Positions 1 through 7,836 are shown, numbered from the stretch's first letter. The stretch is 64,000 nucleotides of DNA from Candidatus Scatomonas pullistercoris (GCA_018713515.1 DVOO01000002.1:1-64000); one strand, 5' to 3'. Notes: generated by a model not told the origin, from the letters alone. Program-made: numbers and translations.

Positions 1-221
1 GGCAACGGCATTTTCACGACAACGCCGACAGAGCGTATAACACACTACACTTTGCTTCGCAAAGTCGTGTGCCAAATGGGGGCGTTGCCCCCTTTGGAAA
101 CCCCCACAAGAAAAGGCGGTACGCTACCCCCCTCCACGGGGCGCATACCGCCTTTTCTTGTTATCCAGCCCTCCGGCTGTATCGGTTGAGCAAAAGTCAG
201 CGTGGGAATGGTGTGGTATCT
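1..221. other. Structured noncoding edge of a probable mobile element
   Basis: I see no convincing coding frame here. Instead there are three consecutive hairpins: a 7-bp stem at 49-55/59-65 with a 3-base loop, a stem at 72-97 (11 bp with one bulged base), and a 16-bp perfect stem at 106-161. Dense hairpins with runs of G and C are common at transfer origins and ends of conjugative or mobilizable elements of Clostridia; that identity is inference. The region abuts a regulator gene that loses its 3' part here, which fits an insertion boundary near 222-240. Confidence 0.4.
106..161. terminator. 16-bp perfect hairpin, possible bidirectional terminator
   Basis: The arms at 106-121 and 146-161 are exact reverse complements (each rich in A/T at its outer end, G/C at its inner end) around a 24-base loop. 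The right arm ends in TTTTCTTGTT, so it could end transcription rightwards, and the mirrored A-rich left arm could do so leftwards. It could equally be a structural element of a mobile-element end. Confidence 0.45.
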
Positions 222-359
222 TTATCTAAGTGATACCCCGGTTTCCCATTTGGATACGGCTGCCTTTGAAACACCCAGATAAGAGGCAAGTTCATCCTGC
301 GTAATTCCCATGCGGCGGCGTTGTTCCACCAGCACCTTTCCAAGATTTATATCTTTCAT
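222..359 (-). pseudogene. Truncated XRE-family helix-turn-helix regulator (45 aa remain)
   Basis: The frame reads MKDINLGKVLVEQRRRMGIT, then a recognition helix ending in KAAVSKWETG, then only VSLR and a stop. This is the N-terminal two thirds of an XRE/Cro DNA-binding domain (residues about 6-42). Family members normally continue after the WETG with a further helix pair and often a C-terminal part. The start is supported by AGGTG six bases upstream and by a promoter at 380-408. The last codons come from the foreign-looking DNA on the left, so the gene was probably interrupted by an element. The remnant could still bind DNA weakly or be dead. Confidence 0.7.
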
Positions 360-364
360 TGTTT

Positions 365-904
365 TCACCTCATGTTCCTATTGTAAACAGAAGGAAAGGT
401 AAAGGCAAGGGAGACGGAGGCGACTTTTGGCCTAAAAGTCAACCCTTGGGAAACCGGAATCCGAGATCCAGATTTTTTTTTTGCGCGGCGGTACTTTTCC
501 GGAATTTGCTCCGGCAGCAGGGAGTTGACTGCCGCTTCTGTGCCGGCCCGGCAGGCAGTTTCATAATACCAGCATTTATATTCCAGCATGGACAGAGTTT
601 CCTGCAGTTCCCGGAGCTGCTTTTCCACCTCTCTGCGGCGGTTTTGAAAAAGCTCCAGACGCTTTGGAAGGGATGCGTCCCCCTCCGCGGCCATGGTGAT
701 ATATTCCCTTATCTCCCGGATGGAAAGCCCGGATTTTTTCAGGCATCCGATTACCATCAAGGTGCTGTAATCCGCATCCGTAAACATGCGGATGCCTCCG
801 CGGGACCGTTCCACAAAGGGAAGAAGTCCCTCCCGGTCATAATACCGGAGCGTGGATGATGAGATGCCCAGCAGCTTTGCCATTTCTCCGACTGTATAAA
901 GCAT
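365..904 (-). CDS. MerR-family transcriptional regulator, C-terminus probably frameshifted
   Basis: The N-terminus (residues 2-70) is a MerR winged helix: TVGEMAKLLGISSSTLRYYD, then the wing around GGIRMF. A coiled coil follows at about 80-115, ending in a Cys-containing effector-region segment (KCWYYETAC). It is a ligand-sensing member rather than a classic mercury sensor. At codons 142-144 the gene crosses a run of ten A (473-482 on the plus strand). As read, the frame continues 36 more codons to 365, through a hairpin (422-440) and the next gene's promoter. Skipping one base gives a short tail ending KNLDLGFRFPKG with a stop at 439-441, which is a more natural end. It is divergent from the DUF362 gene, whose promoter it likely controls. 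Confidence 0.85.
   Translation of the reverse strand: MLYTVGEMAKLLGISSSTLRYYDREGLLPFVERSRGGIRMFTDADYSTLMVIGCLKKSGLSIREIREYITMAAEGDASLPKRLELFQNRRREVEKQLRELQETLSMLEYKCWYYETACRAGTEAAVNSLLPEQIPEKYRRAKKKSGSRIPVSQGLTFRPKVASVSLAFTFPSVYNRNMR
380..408 (-). promoter_or_regulatory. Promoter of the truncated XRE gene (TTGCCT-17-TACAAT)
   Basis: On the minus strand a -35 TTGCCT (403-408) and -10 TACAAT (380-385) are separated by exactly 17 bp, ahead of the ATG at 359. It lies inside the 3' end of the open frame of the neighbouring MerR gene, which suggests that frame really ends earlier. Confidence 0.55.
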
Positions 905-923
905 AATTTCCTCCCAAAAACTC

Positions 924-954
924 TTGACTTAAAGTATACTTACAGATGTATATT
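924..954 (+). promoter_or_regulatory. MerR-type promoter with 19-bp spacer and palindromic operator
   Basis: TTGACT (924-929) and TATATT (949-954) are separated by 19 bp rather than 17. A perfect 10-bp palindrome AAGTATACTT (932-941) sits in the spacer. MerR activators bind such spacer dyads and untwist overlong promoters, so this site is expected to be the target of the divergent MerR gene and to drive the DUF362 gene at 1015. Confidence 0.75.
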
Positions 955-1014
955 TTAGTTAAAGAAATTGTATATGCATATAAACAGATTGTCAATGACA
1001 GGAGGTAAAGAAGC

Positions 1015-2022
1015 ATGACGAGTCACAAACCTGTGCCGGGCACCGGCGGCGACCAGTATATTCCCTGTGAGGAGAGAACAGGCGGAGAATCTGCCGTATA
1101 TTTTACGAGAGACCTTTCTGCGGAGGGGCTCCGGAAAATTTATGAGAGGGTAAACGGAAAGATCACGGGAAAGACGGCGGTTAAGCTCCATACAGGGGAA
1201 GCCCACGGCCCCAATATCATACCGCGTCCCTGGGTGCGGTCCCTGCTGGAGAAGGATCTGCCGGAGGCGGTGATCGTGGAGACGAATACTTATTATGAGG
1301 GAGACCGGGATACGACAGAAAAACACAGAAAGACCCTGCAGATCAACGGATGGGATTTCTGCCCGGTGGATATTCTGGATGAGGAGGGAACGGTCATGCT
1401 CCCCGTAAAGGGCGGAAAATGGTTTACGGAAATGTCCATGGGAAAAAATATCCTGAATTATGATTCCCTTTTTGTCCTGACTCATTTCAAGGGTCATACG
1501 AACGGAGGCTTCGGCGGTTCCAACAAGAACATCGGCATCGGCTGCGCGGACGGAAAGATCGGAAAAGCCATGATCCATACAACGCCGGGTTCTTCCGATC
1601 CGTGGGATATTGTGACGGAAGAATTTATGGAGCGGATGACGGAATCGGCCAAGGCGGTGGTGGATCATTTTGGTGAACACATCTGCTTTGTCAATGTGAT
1701 GCGGAACATGTCCGTCTCCTGTGACTGCGAGGGACTGGCGGCAGAGCCGGTGGTGACGCCAAATGTGGGCATCCTGGCTTCTCTGGATATTCTGGCTGTG
1801 GACCAGGCCTGCATCGATCTTGTCTATGCCATGAAGGAGGAGGATCACAGGGCTCTGGTGGAGCGGATCGAATCCCGCCACGGGCTTAGGCAGCTTACCT
1901 ACATGAAGGAGCTTGGCATGGGCCATGACAGGTACCGTCTGATTGATATCGACAACGGGGACCTGGAAATCTCCCTGGAAGAGGCAGTCCGGGACGTGGT
2001 TCCCTTCGAAAACGAAAAATAA
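1015..2022 (+). CDS. DUF362 domain-containing protein
   Basis: This 335-residue protein matches the DUF362 family. The family hallmarks I see are the segment GHTNGGFGGSNKNIGIG (160-176), preceded by a beta strand LFVLTHFK, and the CDC motif at 236-238. DUF362 members are often found with ferredoxin domains, but none is present here, and their reaction is not established. There is no signal peptide, so it should be cytoplasmic. GGAGGT at 1001-1006 supports the ATG at 1015. It lies downstream of a MerR-type promoter and is followed, after a separate promoter, by a Gfo/Idh/MocA dehydrogenase. This suggests inducible metabolism of an unidentified compound. Confidence 0.75.
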   Translation: MTSHKPVPGTGGDQYIPCEERTGGESAVYFTRDLSAEGLRKIYERVNGKITGKTAVKLHTGEAHGPNIIPRPWVRSLLEKDLPEAVIVETNTYYEGDRDTTEKHRKTLQINGWDFCPVDILDEEGTVMLPVKGGKWFTEMSMGKNILNYDSLFVLTHFKGHTNGGFGGSNKNIGIGCADGKIGKAMIHTTPGSSDPWDIVTEEFMERMTESAKAVVDHFGEHICFVNVMRNMSVSCDCEGLAAEPVVTPNVGILASLDILAVDQACIDLVYAMKEEDHRALVERIESRHGLRQLTYMKELGMGHDRYRLIDIDNGDLEISLEEAVRDVVPFENEK

Positions 2023-2027
2023 TCAAA

Positions 2028-2056
2028 TTGCGGCCGGCAGACGGGAATGCTATAAT
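2028..2056 (+). promoter_or_regulatory. Promoter TTGCGG-17-TATAAT
   Basis: A consensus TATAAT at 2051-2056 is preceded at 17 bp by TTGCGG (2028-2033), between the DUF362 stop and the dehydrogenase start at 2106. The dehydrogenase can therefore be expressed independently of the upstream MerR-type promoter. Confidence 0.6.
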
Positions 2057-2105
2057 TGGAAAAGAAGAATGTATTCAGATTTAGGAAAGAGGTGCTTGAA
2101 CAATT

Positions 2106-3128
2106 ATGGCTGAAAAAGTAAGAATCGGACTGATCGGAACAGGACGCATCGGAAAACTGCACGGGACGAACATACAGAATCTTGTTCCCAACGCGGAAAT
2201 TGTGATTGCCGCCGATCCCTTTATGAATGAGGAGACCAGAGAATGGGCGGCCGGGCTTGGCATTCCCAGAACGTCCGCGGATCCGGAGGAGGTTTTCGCG
2301 GATCCGGAGGTGGATGCGGTTTTCATCTGCTCCTCCACGGCCACCCACGCGGATTTTATCATCCGGGCAGCCGGAGCCGGAAAACATATTTTCTGTGAAA
2401 AGCCGATCCACACGGATATCGGAAAGATTCAGGAAGCCCTGCGGGCGGTGGAAGAGGCGGGTGTAAAGCTGCAGATCGGTTTTGTCCGCAGGTTTGACCG
2501 CAGTCACAGAGCTGTCCGCGACGCCGTGGCTTCGGGAAAGCTCGGAGCCCCCTATGTGGTGAAGATCTGTTCCCGTGACCCGGAGGCGCCGTCCATGGAG
2601 TATGTAAAGGGTTCCGGCGGGATCTTTATGGACATGACAATCCATGACTTTGATATGGCGCGCTATCTGTCCGGAAGCGAGGTGACGGAGGTATATGCGT
2701 CCGGCGCCTGCCTGGTGAATCCGCAGTTTGCCCGGTACGGGGATGTGGATACGGCTATTATCACTCTGAAATTCGCAAACGGAGCGATTGGCGTTATTGA
2801 TAACTGCCGGCAGGCCCCCTACGGGTACGATCAGAGAGTGGAAGTCCACTGCGAAAAAGGCTGCGTGCAGGATAAGAATTCTCTGGAGAACGGTGCCTTT
2901 ATCAGCACGGGCGCCGGCGTGGAGTCTGCAAAGCCCACCTGGTTTTTCCTGGAAAGATACAACGATGCCTTTGTGGAAGAGGAAAAAGCTTTTGCGGACG
3001 CCGTGCAGAAGGATGAAGATACGCCCGTCACCGGCCGGGACGGCCTGGAACCGGTGCGGATCGCGGCGGCGGCTGAAAAATCTCTGAAAGAGGGCAGACC
3101 TGTTAAGCTGTCTGAAATTGAAGCGTAA
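2106..3128 (+). CDS. Gfo/Idh/MocA oxidoreductase, inositol 2-dehydrogenase-like
   Basis: It is an NAD(P)-dependent sugar or cyclitol dehydrogenase of 340 residues, the usual family length. The Rossmann fold opens with GTGRIG at 11-16. The EKP motif carries the conserved Lys99, and Asp176 and His180 (in DMTIH) match the Lys-Asp-His catalytic set of inositol dehydrogenase IolG at almost the same spacing. I therefore favour myo-inositol 2-dehydrogenase or a close polyol/sugar oxidation. The family is broad and no other iol genes are nearby, so the substrate remains open and I give no gene symbol. It is followed directly by the riboflavin operon promoter. Confidence 0.8.
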   Translation: MAEKVRIGLIGTGRIGKLHGTNIQNLVPNAEIVIAADPFMNEETREWAAGLGIPRTSADPEEVFADPEVDAVFICSSTATHADFIIRAAGAGKHIFCEKPIHTDIGKIQEALRAVEEAGVKLQIGFVRRFDRSHRAVRDAVASGKLGAPYVVKICSRDPEAPSMEYVKGSGGIFMDMTIHDFDMARYLSGSEVTEVYASGACLVNPQFARYGDVDTAIITLKFANGAIGVIDNCRQAPYGYDQRVEVHCEKGCVQDKNSLENGAFISTGAGVESAKPTWFFLERYNDAFVEEEKAFADAVQKDEDTPVTGRDGLEPVRIAAAAEKSLKEGRPVKLSEIEA

Positions 3129-3135
3129 GTTCTGG

Positions 3136-3164
3136 TTGCTTTTCTGAAAAAAACGGCGTATAAT
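3136..3164 (+). promoter_or_regulatory. Promoter of the riboflavin operon (TTGCTT-17-TATAAT)
   Basis: TTGCTT (3136-3141) and TATAAT (3159-3164) are 17 bp apart. The expected start of transcription is near 3171, just ahead of the FMN riboswitch. Confidence 0.7.
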
Positions 3165-3182
3165 AGAAAACGCAAAAATACA

Positions 3183-3290
3183 GATCTTCAGGGCAGGGTG
3201 CAAATCCCTACCGGCGGTACAGCCCGCGAGCCGCAAGGCATGATCCGGTGTGATTCCGGGGCCGACAGTATAGTCTGGATGGAAGAAGAT
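3183..3290 (+). promoter_or_regulatory. FMN riboswitch (RFN element)
   Basis: The conserved RFN blocks are all present in order: ATCTTCAGGGCAGGGTG at the start, CCCTACCGGCGGTACAGCCCG, a CCGGTGTGATTCCGG hairpin, GGCCGACAGTATAGTCTGG, and the closing GAAGAAGAT that pairs with the opening ATCTTC. It binds FMN and, with the terminator just downstream, should switch off ribD-ribE-ribBA-ribH when flavin is plentiful. Bases 3291-3473 up to the ribD start hold the expression platform and no gene. Confidence 0.95.
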
Positions 3291-3320
3291 AGGAAAAATT
3301 TTTTCTGTGGTTGTTTCATT

Positions 3321-3358
3321 AGCTCTGAAATGGTTTCATTTCAGAGCTTTTCTGTTTT
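3321..3358 (+). terminator. Intrinsic terminator of the FMN riboswitch
   Basis: Perfect 12-bp arms at 3321-3332 and 3337-3348 close a four-base loop and are followed by TTTCTGTTTTTA. The position between aptamer and ribD fits transcription attenuation in response to FMN. Confidence 0.85.
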
Positions 3359-3473
3359 TAGTGTGCAACCGGAAAGAAATGCCCTGGCAGATGCTGCCGC
3401 GGCCGGAGAGAGATCCCGGAGCGGCGGAGGTTCTGACGGGGCATTTTATTTTAGACAGGCAGGAGGCAAAACA

Positions 3474-4613
3474 GTGACAGATCAGGAATGTATGGCCCGG
3501 GCCATAGAGCTGGCCAAAAGAGGCCGGGGCTGGACGAATCCCAATCCCCTGGTGGGAGCGGTGATCGCGAAAGAAGGAAGGATTATCGGAGAGGGGTGGC
3601 ATGCGCGCTGCGGAGAACTTCACGCGGAGCGAAATGCCATCCGCGCGCTGACGGAACGGGCAGAGGGAGCGACTTTGTATGTGACTCTGGAGCCCTGCTG
3701 CCATTACGGACGGACGCCGCCGTGTACGGATGCAATCCTGGAACAGAAGATCGCCCGGGTAGTAATCGGCTCCGGAGATCCGAATCCGAAGGTATCCGGG
3801 AAAGGAGCGGCCATACTCCGCCGGGCGGGTGTGCAGGTGGAGGAAGGTTTCATGCGGGATGCCTGCGACAGGCTGAATCCTGTGTTTTTTCACTATATCA
3901 CCACAGGGAACCCCTATGTCATTATGAAATACGCCATGACAGCGGATGGAAAGATTGCCGCGAGAACCGGGGACTCAAAATGGATTACCGGGGAAGCCTC
4001 CCGCCGGAGGGTGCAGGAGCTGCGGTGGAACTGCATGGGGATCATGGCCGGAATCGGCACCGTGCTGGCGGATGACCCGCTGCTGACTGTCCGGGAGGAG
4101 GGACGAAGAAATCCCATCCGGATCATCTGCGACAGCCGTCTGCGGCTTCCGCCGGATTCCAGACTGTGCAGGAGTGCAGAACAGTATCCGGTCATTGCCG
4201 CCTGCTCCGCGGAAATCCTGGAAAGGGAAGATGGCTGCCGGAAAAGAAAGCAGATTCTGGAAGGGCTGGGAGTAAAAGTCCTGCCTGTCCCGGATTCCCC
4301 GCGGCATGTGAATCTCCCGGCGCTAATGGAGCTTCTGGGCCGGGAAAAGATTGACAGCATCCTGCTGGAAGGGGGCGGAGATTTAAACAGCAGTGCTCTC
4401 CGTTCCGGAATTATACAGGAGATCCGGGAGTTTATCGCTCCCAAAATTTTCGGAGGCGGCTGCAGGACACCGGTGGAAGGAGAGGGTGTGGATCATCCGG
4501 GCGAGGCGGTTCTGCTGGAGATGACGGAGACAGAGAAAATAGAACAGGATCTTCTGATTACCTGGAGAGTCAGAAGCTCCGGAAAGGAAAAGGAATGTTT
4601 ACAGGAATTATAG
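3474..4613 (+). CDS. ribD: Bifunctional riboflavin biosynthesis deaminase/reductase RibD
   Basis: RibD catalyses the deamination and side-chain reduction that follow opening of GTP. The N-terminal deaminase has HAE at 50-52 and the PC(C)...PPC zinc motif (Cys75, Cys84, with His50). The C-terminal reductase begins near MKYAMTADGKIA (about 145). I chose the GTG at 3474, which has AGGAGG eight bases upstream. The same frame stays open upstream into the riboswitch, but that part is leader RNA. The resulting 379 residues suit the family. The 3' end overlaps ribE by 19 bases, so the two are probably translationally coupled. Confidence 0.95.
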   Translation: MTDQECMARAIELAKRGRGWTNPNPLVGAVIAKEGRIIGEGWHARCGELHAERNAIRALTERAEGATLYVTLEPCCHYGRTPPCTDAILEQKIARVVIGSGDPNPKVSGKGAAILRRAGVQVEEGFMRDACDRLNPVFFHYITTGNPYVIMKYAMTADGKIAARTGDSKWITGEASRRRVQELRWNCMGIMAGIGTVLADDPLLTVREEGRRNPIRIICDSRLRLPPDSRLCRSAEQYPVIAACSAEILEREDGCRKRKQILEGLGVKVLPVPDSPRHVNLPALMELLGREKIDSILLEGGGDLNSSALRSGIIQEIREFIAPKIFGGGCRTPVEGEGVDHPGEAVLLEMTETEKIEQDLLITWRVRSSGKEKECLQEL

Positions 4614-5260
4614 AGGAAACAGGGAAAATCCGCGGTCTTTCTCTGAATGGGACATCCGGCAGTATTTCGGTGGAAGCGTCCCGGGTGCTGGAGGGCACAA
4701 AGATTGGCGACAGCATCGCGGTCAGCGGTATCTGCCTGACTGTGACCGCCCTTCGGCCGGAGGGATTTACCGCGGATGTAATGGCAGAAACCGTAAGGAG
4801 AAGCAGCCTTTCCGCATGCCGGCCGGGTGACCTTGTGAATCTGGAGCGGGCCATGGCGGCGGACGGCCGTTTCGGCGGTCACATAGTTTCCGGCCATATA
4901 GATGGAACCGGCAGGATTGTGTCCCTGGTCCGGGAGCAAAATGCGGTCTGGGCAGTGGTGCGGGCGGAACCAGAGCTTCTGAAACTGATTGTGAAAAAGG
5001 GATCCATCTGTATGGACGGGATCAGCCTGACCGTGGCCTCAGCCGGCCCGGAAGAATTCCGGGTTTCCGTGATTCCCCACACCTGGCAGGCGACCTCTCT
5101 GCGTCTGAAACGGCCGGGGGATCCTGTAAACCTGGAAACAGATATAATCGGGAAATACGTTGCGAAACTCCTTGGCTTTCTTCCCGGAACAGAAGAAGAA
5201 AAGGATAGGCGTATTTCCAGGGGAATAACCATGGAAATGCTCCGGAAGCTGGAACTGTAA
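4595..5260 (+). CDS. ribE: Riboflavin synthase alpha subunit
   Basis: It converts two molecules of 6,7-dimethyl-8-ribityllumazine to riboflavin plus the pyrimidine precursor. The sequence shows the two tandem lumazine-binding barrels: the first opens with MFTGIIEETG, the second near residue 97 with GHIVSGHIDGTG. The SGICLTV motif of repeat one recurs as DGISLTV in repeat two. At 221 residues it is of normal length. The start lies within the end of ribD, as is common in Clostridia. (Some annotations of Bacillus relatives use the name ribE for this enzyme, others ribC.). Confidence 0.95.
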   Translation: MFTGIIEETGKIRGLSLNGTSGSISVEASRVLEGTKIGDSIAVSGICLTVTALRPEGFTADVMAETVRRSSLSACRPGDLVNLERAMAADGRFGGHIVSGHIDGTGRIVSLVREQNAVWAVVRAEPELLKLIVKKGSICMDGISLTVASAGPEEFRVSVIPHTWQATSLRLKRPGDPVNLETDIIGKYVAKLLGFLPGTEEEKDRRISRGITMEMLRKLEL

Positions 5261-5298
5261 AAAGAAAATAAGAATCAATACAGGAGGTAAACGGCTGT

Positions 5299-6510
5299 AT
5301 GGAACAGCAGTATCATACCGTGACGGAGGCCCTTGAGGATCTCCGTCACGGAAAAATAATTTTGGTTACGGATGATCCGGAACGGGAAAATGAGGGGGAC
5401 ATGATCTGTGCCGCAGAATTTGCCACCCGGGAGAATATTAATTTTATGGCCTGCCATGCGAAGGGGCTCATCTGCACGCCCATGAGCGCGGAGGTGGCCG
5501 GCCGCCTGGGGCTTTCCCAGATGGTTGCCGAAAATACGGATAACCACAGCACGGCCTTTACGGTTTCCGTGGATCATGTGGATACCAGCACCGGAATTTC
5601 GGCGGAAGAGAGGGGATATACCATGCAAAAATGCGCGGATCCCTCCACCCGGCCGGCGGATCTTCGGAGACCGGGCCATGTTTTTCCGCTGGTTTCCCGC
5701 AGAGGCGGCGTGCTGGTGCGGAACGGGCACACGGAAGCCACCGTGGATCTGATGCGACTGGCCGGCCTTACGGAATGCGGCGTCTGCTGCGAGGTCATGG
5801 AAGAAGATGGGACCATGATGCGAACGCCCAATCTCTGGAAGCTGGCCGGGCGCCATGGCCTGAAATTTATTACCATCAAGGATCTGCAGGATTACTGCCG
5901 CATCCATGAAAAACACGTAAGGCGGGAGGCGTGTGCGGATATGCCTACCCGATATGGACATTTCCGGATTTACGGGTATGTCAATGATATTACGGGAGAG
6001 CATCATGTGGCTCTGGTCAAGGGAGCGATCGGGGACGGTGAGAACCTTCTGTGCCGTGTACATTCAGAATGTCTGACCGGAGATACCTTCGGTTCCCTCC
6101 GCTGCGACTGCGGGAATCAGCTGCAGTCAGCCATGCAGCAGGTGGAGGCGGAGGGCCGCGGCGTTATCCTGTATATGCGGCAGGAGGGCCGCGGCATCGG
6201 ACTGATCAACAAGCTGAAGGCCTATGAGCTGCAGGAGCAGGGCCTGGACACGGTGGAAGCCAATATCCGCCTGGGCTTTGCGCCGGATCTCCGGGAATAC
6301 TGGGTGGGCGCGCAGATTTTGTCGGACCTGGGAGTGAAATCGCTGCGGCTGCTTACCAATAATCCCCAGAAGGTCTACGGTCTGGAGGGATTCGGTCTGA
6401 CCATTACAGAGAGAGTGCCTATTGAGATTGCTCCCCAGAAATATGACAGCTTTTATATGAAAACAAAGCAGGAAAAAATGGGACATATTTTTCAGAAAAT
6501 TCATTTTTAA
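5299..6510 (+). CDS. ribBA: Bifunctional DHBP synthase / GTP cyclohydrolase II RibBA
   Basis: The N-terminal half (to about residue 200) is 3,4-dihydroxy-2-butanone-4-phosphate synthase, with the substrate motif [10 protein letters not shown] near 26-35 and [14 protein letters not shown] near 145. The C-terminal half is GTP cyclohydrolase II, with the zinc-binding cysteines in [17 protein letters not shown] and the RQEGRGIGL loop. Together they supply both precursors of the pathway. AGGAGG precedes the ATG. The 403-residue length is typical of the fused enzyme. Confidence 0.96.
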   Translation: MEQQYHTVTEALEDLRHGKIILVTDDPERENEGDMICAAEFATRENINFMACHAKGLICTPMSAEVAGRLGLSQMVAENTDNHSTAFTVSVDHVDTSTGISAEERGYTMQKCADPSTRPADLRRPGHVFPLVSRRGGVLVRNGHTEATVDLMRLAGLTECGVCCEVMEEDGTMMRTPNLWKLAGRHGLKFITIKDLQDYCRIHEKHVRREACADMPTRYGHFRIYGYVNDITGEHHVALVKGAIGDGENLLCRVHSECLTGDTFGSLRCDCGNQLQSAMQQVEAEGRGVILYMRQEGRGIGLINKLKAYELQEQGLDTVEANIRLGFAPDLREYWVGAQILSDLGVKSLRLLTNNPQKVYGLEGFGLTITERVPIEIAPQKYDSFYMKTKQEKMGHIFQKIHF

Positions 6511-6527
6511 GACAGGAGGAAACCATA

Positions 6528-7001
6528 ATGAAACAGATCAGGATTCTGGAAGGAAAAGTAGTTGCGCCGGAGGGCATGAAGGTGGGAATCGTGGCATCCC
6601 GGTTCAATGAGATCATCGTCAATAAGCTTCTGTGGGGCGCTGTAGACGGTCTGGTCCGCCATGGCGTGAAGGAAGAAAACATTACGGCCGCCTGGGTGCC
6701 TGGAGCTTTTGAAATTCCATCCATTGCGTCGAAAATGGCAGGATCGGGAAAGTATGACGCGGTGATCTGCGTGGGTGCCGTCATCCGCGGAGATACCACC
6801 CACTACGACTATGTGTGCAGCGAGGTGTCCAAGGGAATTGCCCAGACGGGGCTGTCCACCGGCGTGCCGGTTCTTTTCGGGGTGATCACCACGGAAAATA
6901 TTGAGCAGGCTATTGCAAGGGCCGGCAGCAAAGCCGGAAACAAGGGATACGACTGCGCTCTGTCTGCCATCGAGATGGTCAATCTTTCCAGGGAGCTTTA
7001 A
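6528..7001 (+). CDS. ribH: 6,7-Dimethyl-8-ribityllumazine synthase
   Basis: This is the penultimate enzyme of riboflavin synthesis, which forms large icosahedral or pentameric shells. The diagnostic motifs are ASRFNEIIV near the N-terminus, WVPGAFEIP in the middle, and [14 protein letters not shown], whose His is the proposed catalytic residue. It has 157 residues, the usual size. AGGAGG lies eight bases before the ATG. It ends one base before the HAD phosphatase start, so the two are co-transcribed under FMN control. Confidence 0.96.
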   Translation: MKQIRILEGKVVAPEGMKVGIVASRFNEIIVNKLLWGAVDGLVRHGVKEENITAAWVPGAFEIPSIASKMAGSGKYDAVICVGAVIRGDTTHYDYVCSEVSKGIAQTGLSTGVPVLFGVITTENIEQAIARAGSKAGNKGYDCALSAIEMVNLSREL

Positions 7002-7002
7002 A

Positions 7003-7659
7003 ATGGCGGAGAAAACAGCGCGTCCGGCTCTGATTTTCGATTATGACGGGACGATTCACGATACTATGCGCATTTACAGGCCGGCGGTCCGCCGGGCTTT
7101 TCAGTGGCTCCGGGAGCAGGGCCATACGGTGCCGGAGACTTCTGACCGGCAGATTGCCTCCTGGCTTGGCATGAATACCCGGGATATGTGGAATTCCTTC
7201 CTGCCGGGACTTCCGGAGAAAGTTAAGCAGAAGGCGGCCGTCCTGGTGGGAGATGCCATGAAAGCGGCGCTGCGCAAAGGCTGCGGCGCCTGGTATCCGG
7301 GAATCCGGGAGACCCTGGATGCGCTGAAGAGAAAAGGATACCGTATGGCCGTCTTAAGCAACTGCCAGGCCTCCTACGGAGCTGCACACTGGCAGGCGTT
7401 CCATATGGAACAGTGGTTTGAATATTTCTTCGACTGTGAATCCTTCCAGTCGGCGCCCAAGTCGGAAATCATACGAAAACTGGGAGATTTATATCCTCCG
7501 CCCTATATAGTAATCGGAGACCGCTACAGCGATCTGGAAGCGGCAAAAAGCAGCGGCAGCCCCTTTATCGGCTGCCTGTACGGCTTCGGCTCCGAAGCAG
7601 AGCTGCGCCAGGCGGACTTTCTGGCCGCCGGCCCGGAGGAAATTCAGAAATATCTGTAA
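7003..7659 (+). CDS. HAD-family phosphatase encoded in the riboflavin operon
   Basis: The HAD catalytic signature DYDGT contains Asp13 and Asp15. Motif II is Ser119, followed by Lys153, and motif III is GDRYSD with Asp173 and Asp177. A helical cap lies between about 25 and 95. The 218 residues suit a small-molecule phosphatase of subfamily I. Riboflavin synthesis needs a phosphatase between RibD and RibH to remove phosphate from the ribitylaminouracil intermediate, and in other bacteria HAD enzymes do this. Its place directly after ribH makes that role likely, though this is inference. Phosphoglycolate or another substrate is the alternative. Confidence 0.8.
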   Translation: MAEKTARPALIFDYDGTIHDTMRIYRPAVRRAFQWLREQGHTVPETSDRQIASWLGMNTRDMWNSFLPGLPEKVKQKAAVLVGDAMKAALRKGCGAWYPGIRETLDALKRKGYRMAVLSNCQASYGAAHWQAFHMEQWFEYFFDCESFQSAPKSEIIRKLGDLYPPPYIVIGDRYSDLEAAKSSGSPFIGCLYGFGSEAELRQADFLAAGPEEIQKYL

Positions 7660-7805
7660 AACAGACATTCAGGCTGGACGGTGCGCGCATATGGAAAAAG
7701 CGCCGGGCCGGTTCGGGTTTAAAAAGACATCTTATGCCGGATCATTTCACGTTAAAAAGTTGAATAATAGATGATTCTGTGCAATAATAGAGCCATCCGG
7801 AAAAA

Positions 7806-7836
7806 CAGACCTCTTTTACAGAGGTCTGATTTTTCC
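7806..7836 (+). terminator. Intrinsic terminator after the riboflavin operon
   Basis: Eight-base arms at 7806-7813 and 7821-7828 close a seven-base loop and are followed by ATTTTTCC. It ends the operon about 145 bases after the HAD gene. The rest of the 7660-7931 gap is AT-rich, with no frame that I can support. Confidence 0.75.

Noticed and set aside
215-237. GGTATC/GATACC inverted repeat as a proven attachment site
   Set aside because: Arms of six bases are too short to claim as att without the other end of the element. I keep it only as an observation.
955-1926. Long open frame on the minus strand opposite the DUF362 gene
   Set aside because: It is a shadow of the GC-rich codon pattern of the plus-strand gene. 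It has no ribosome site, matches no family that I know, and contains the MerR-type promoter region at its left end.
1899-3236. 445-codon open frame on the minus strand opposite the dehydrogenase
   Set aside because: The plus-strand gene has clear family motifs. The antisense frame has low-complexity His/Arg-rich sequence and crosses the riboflavin promoter and part of the riboswitch.
3198-3473. N-terminal extension of ribD into the FMN riboswitch
   Set aside because: The frame is open only by chance. The aptamer and terminator are noncoding, and the GTG at 3474 has an AGGAGG at ideal distance.
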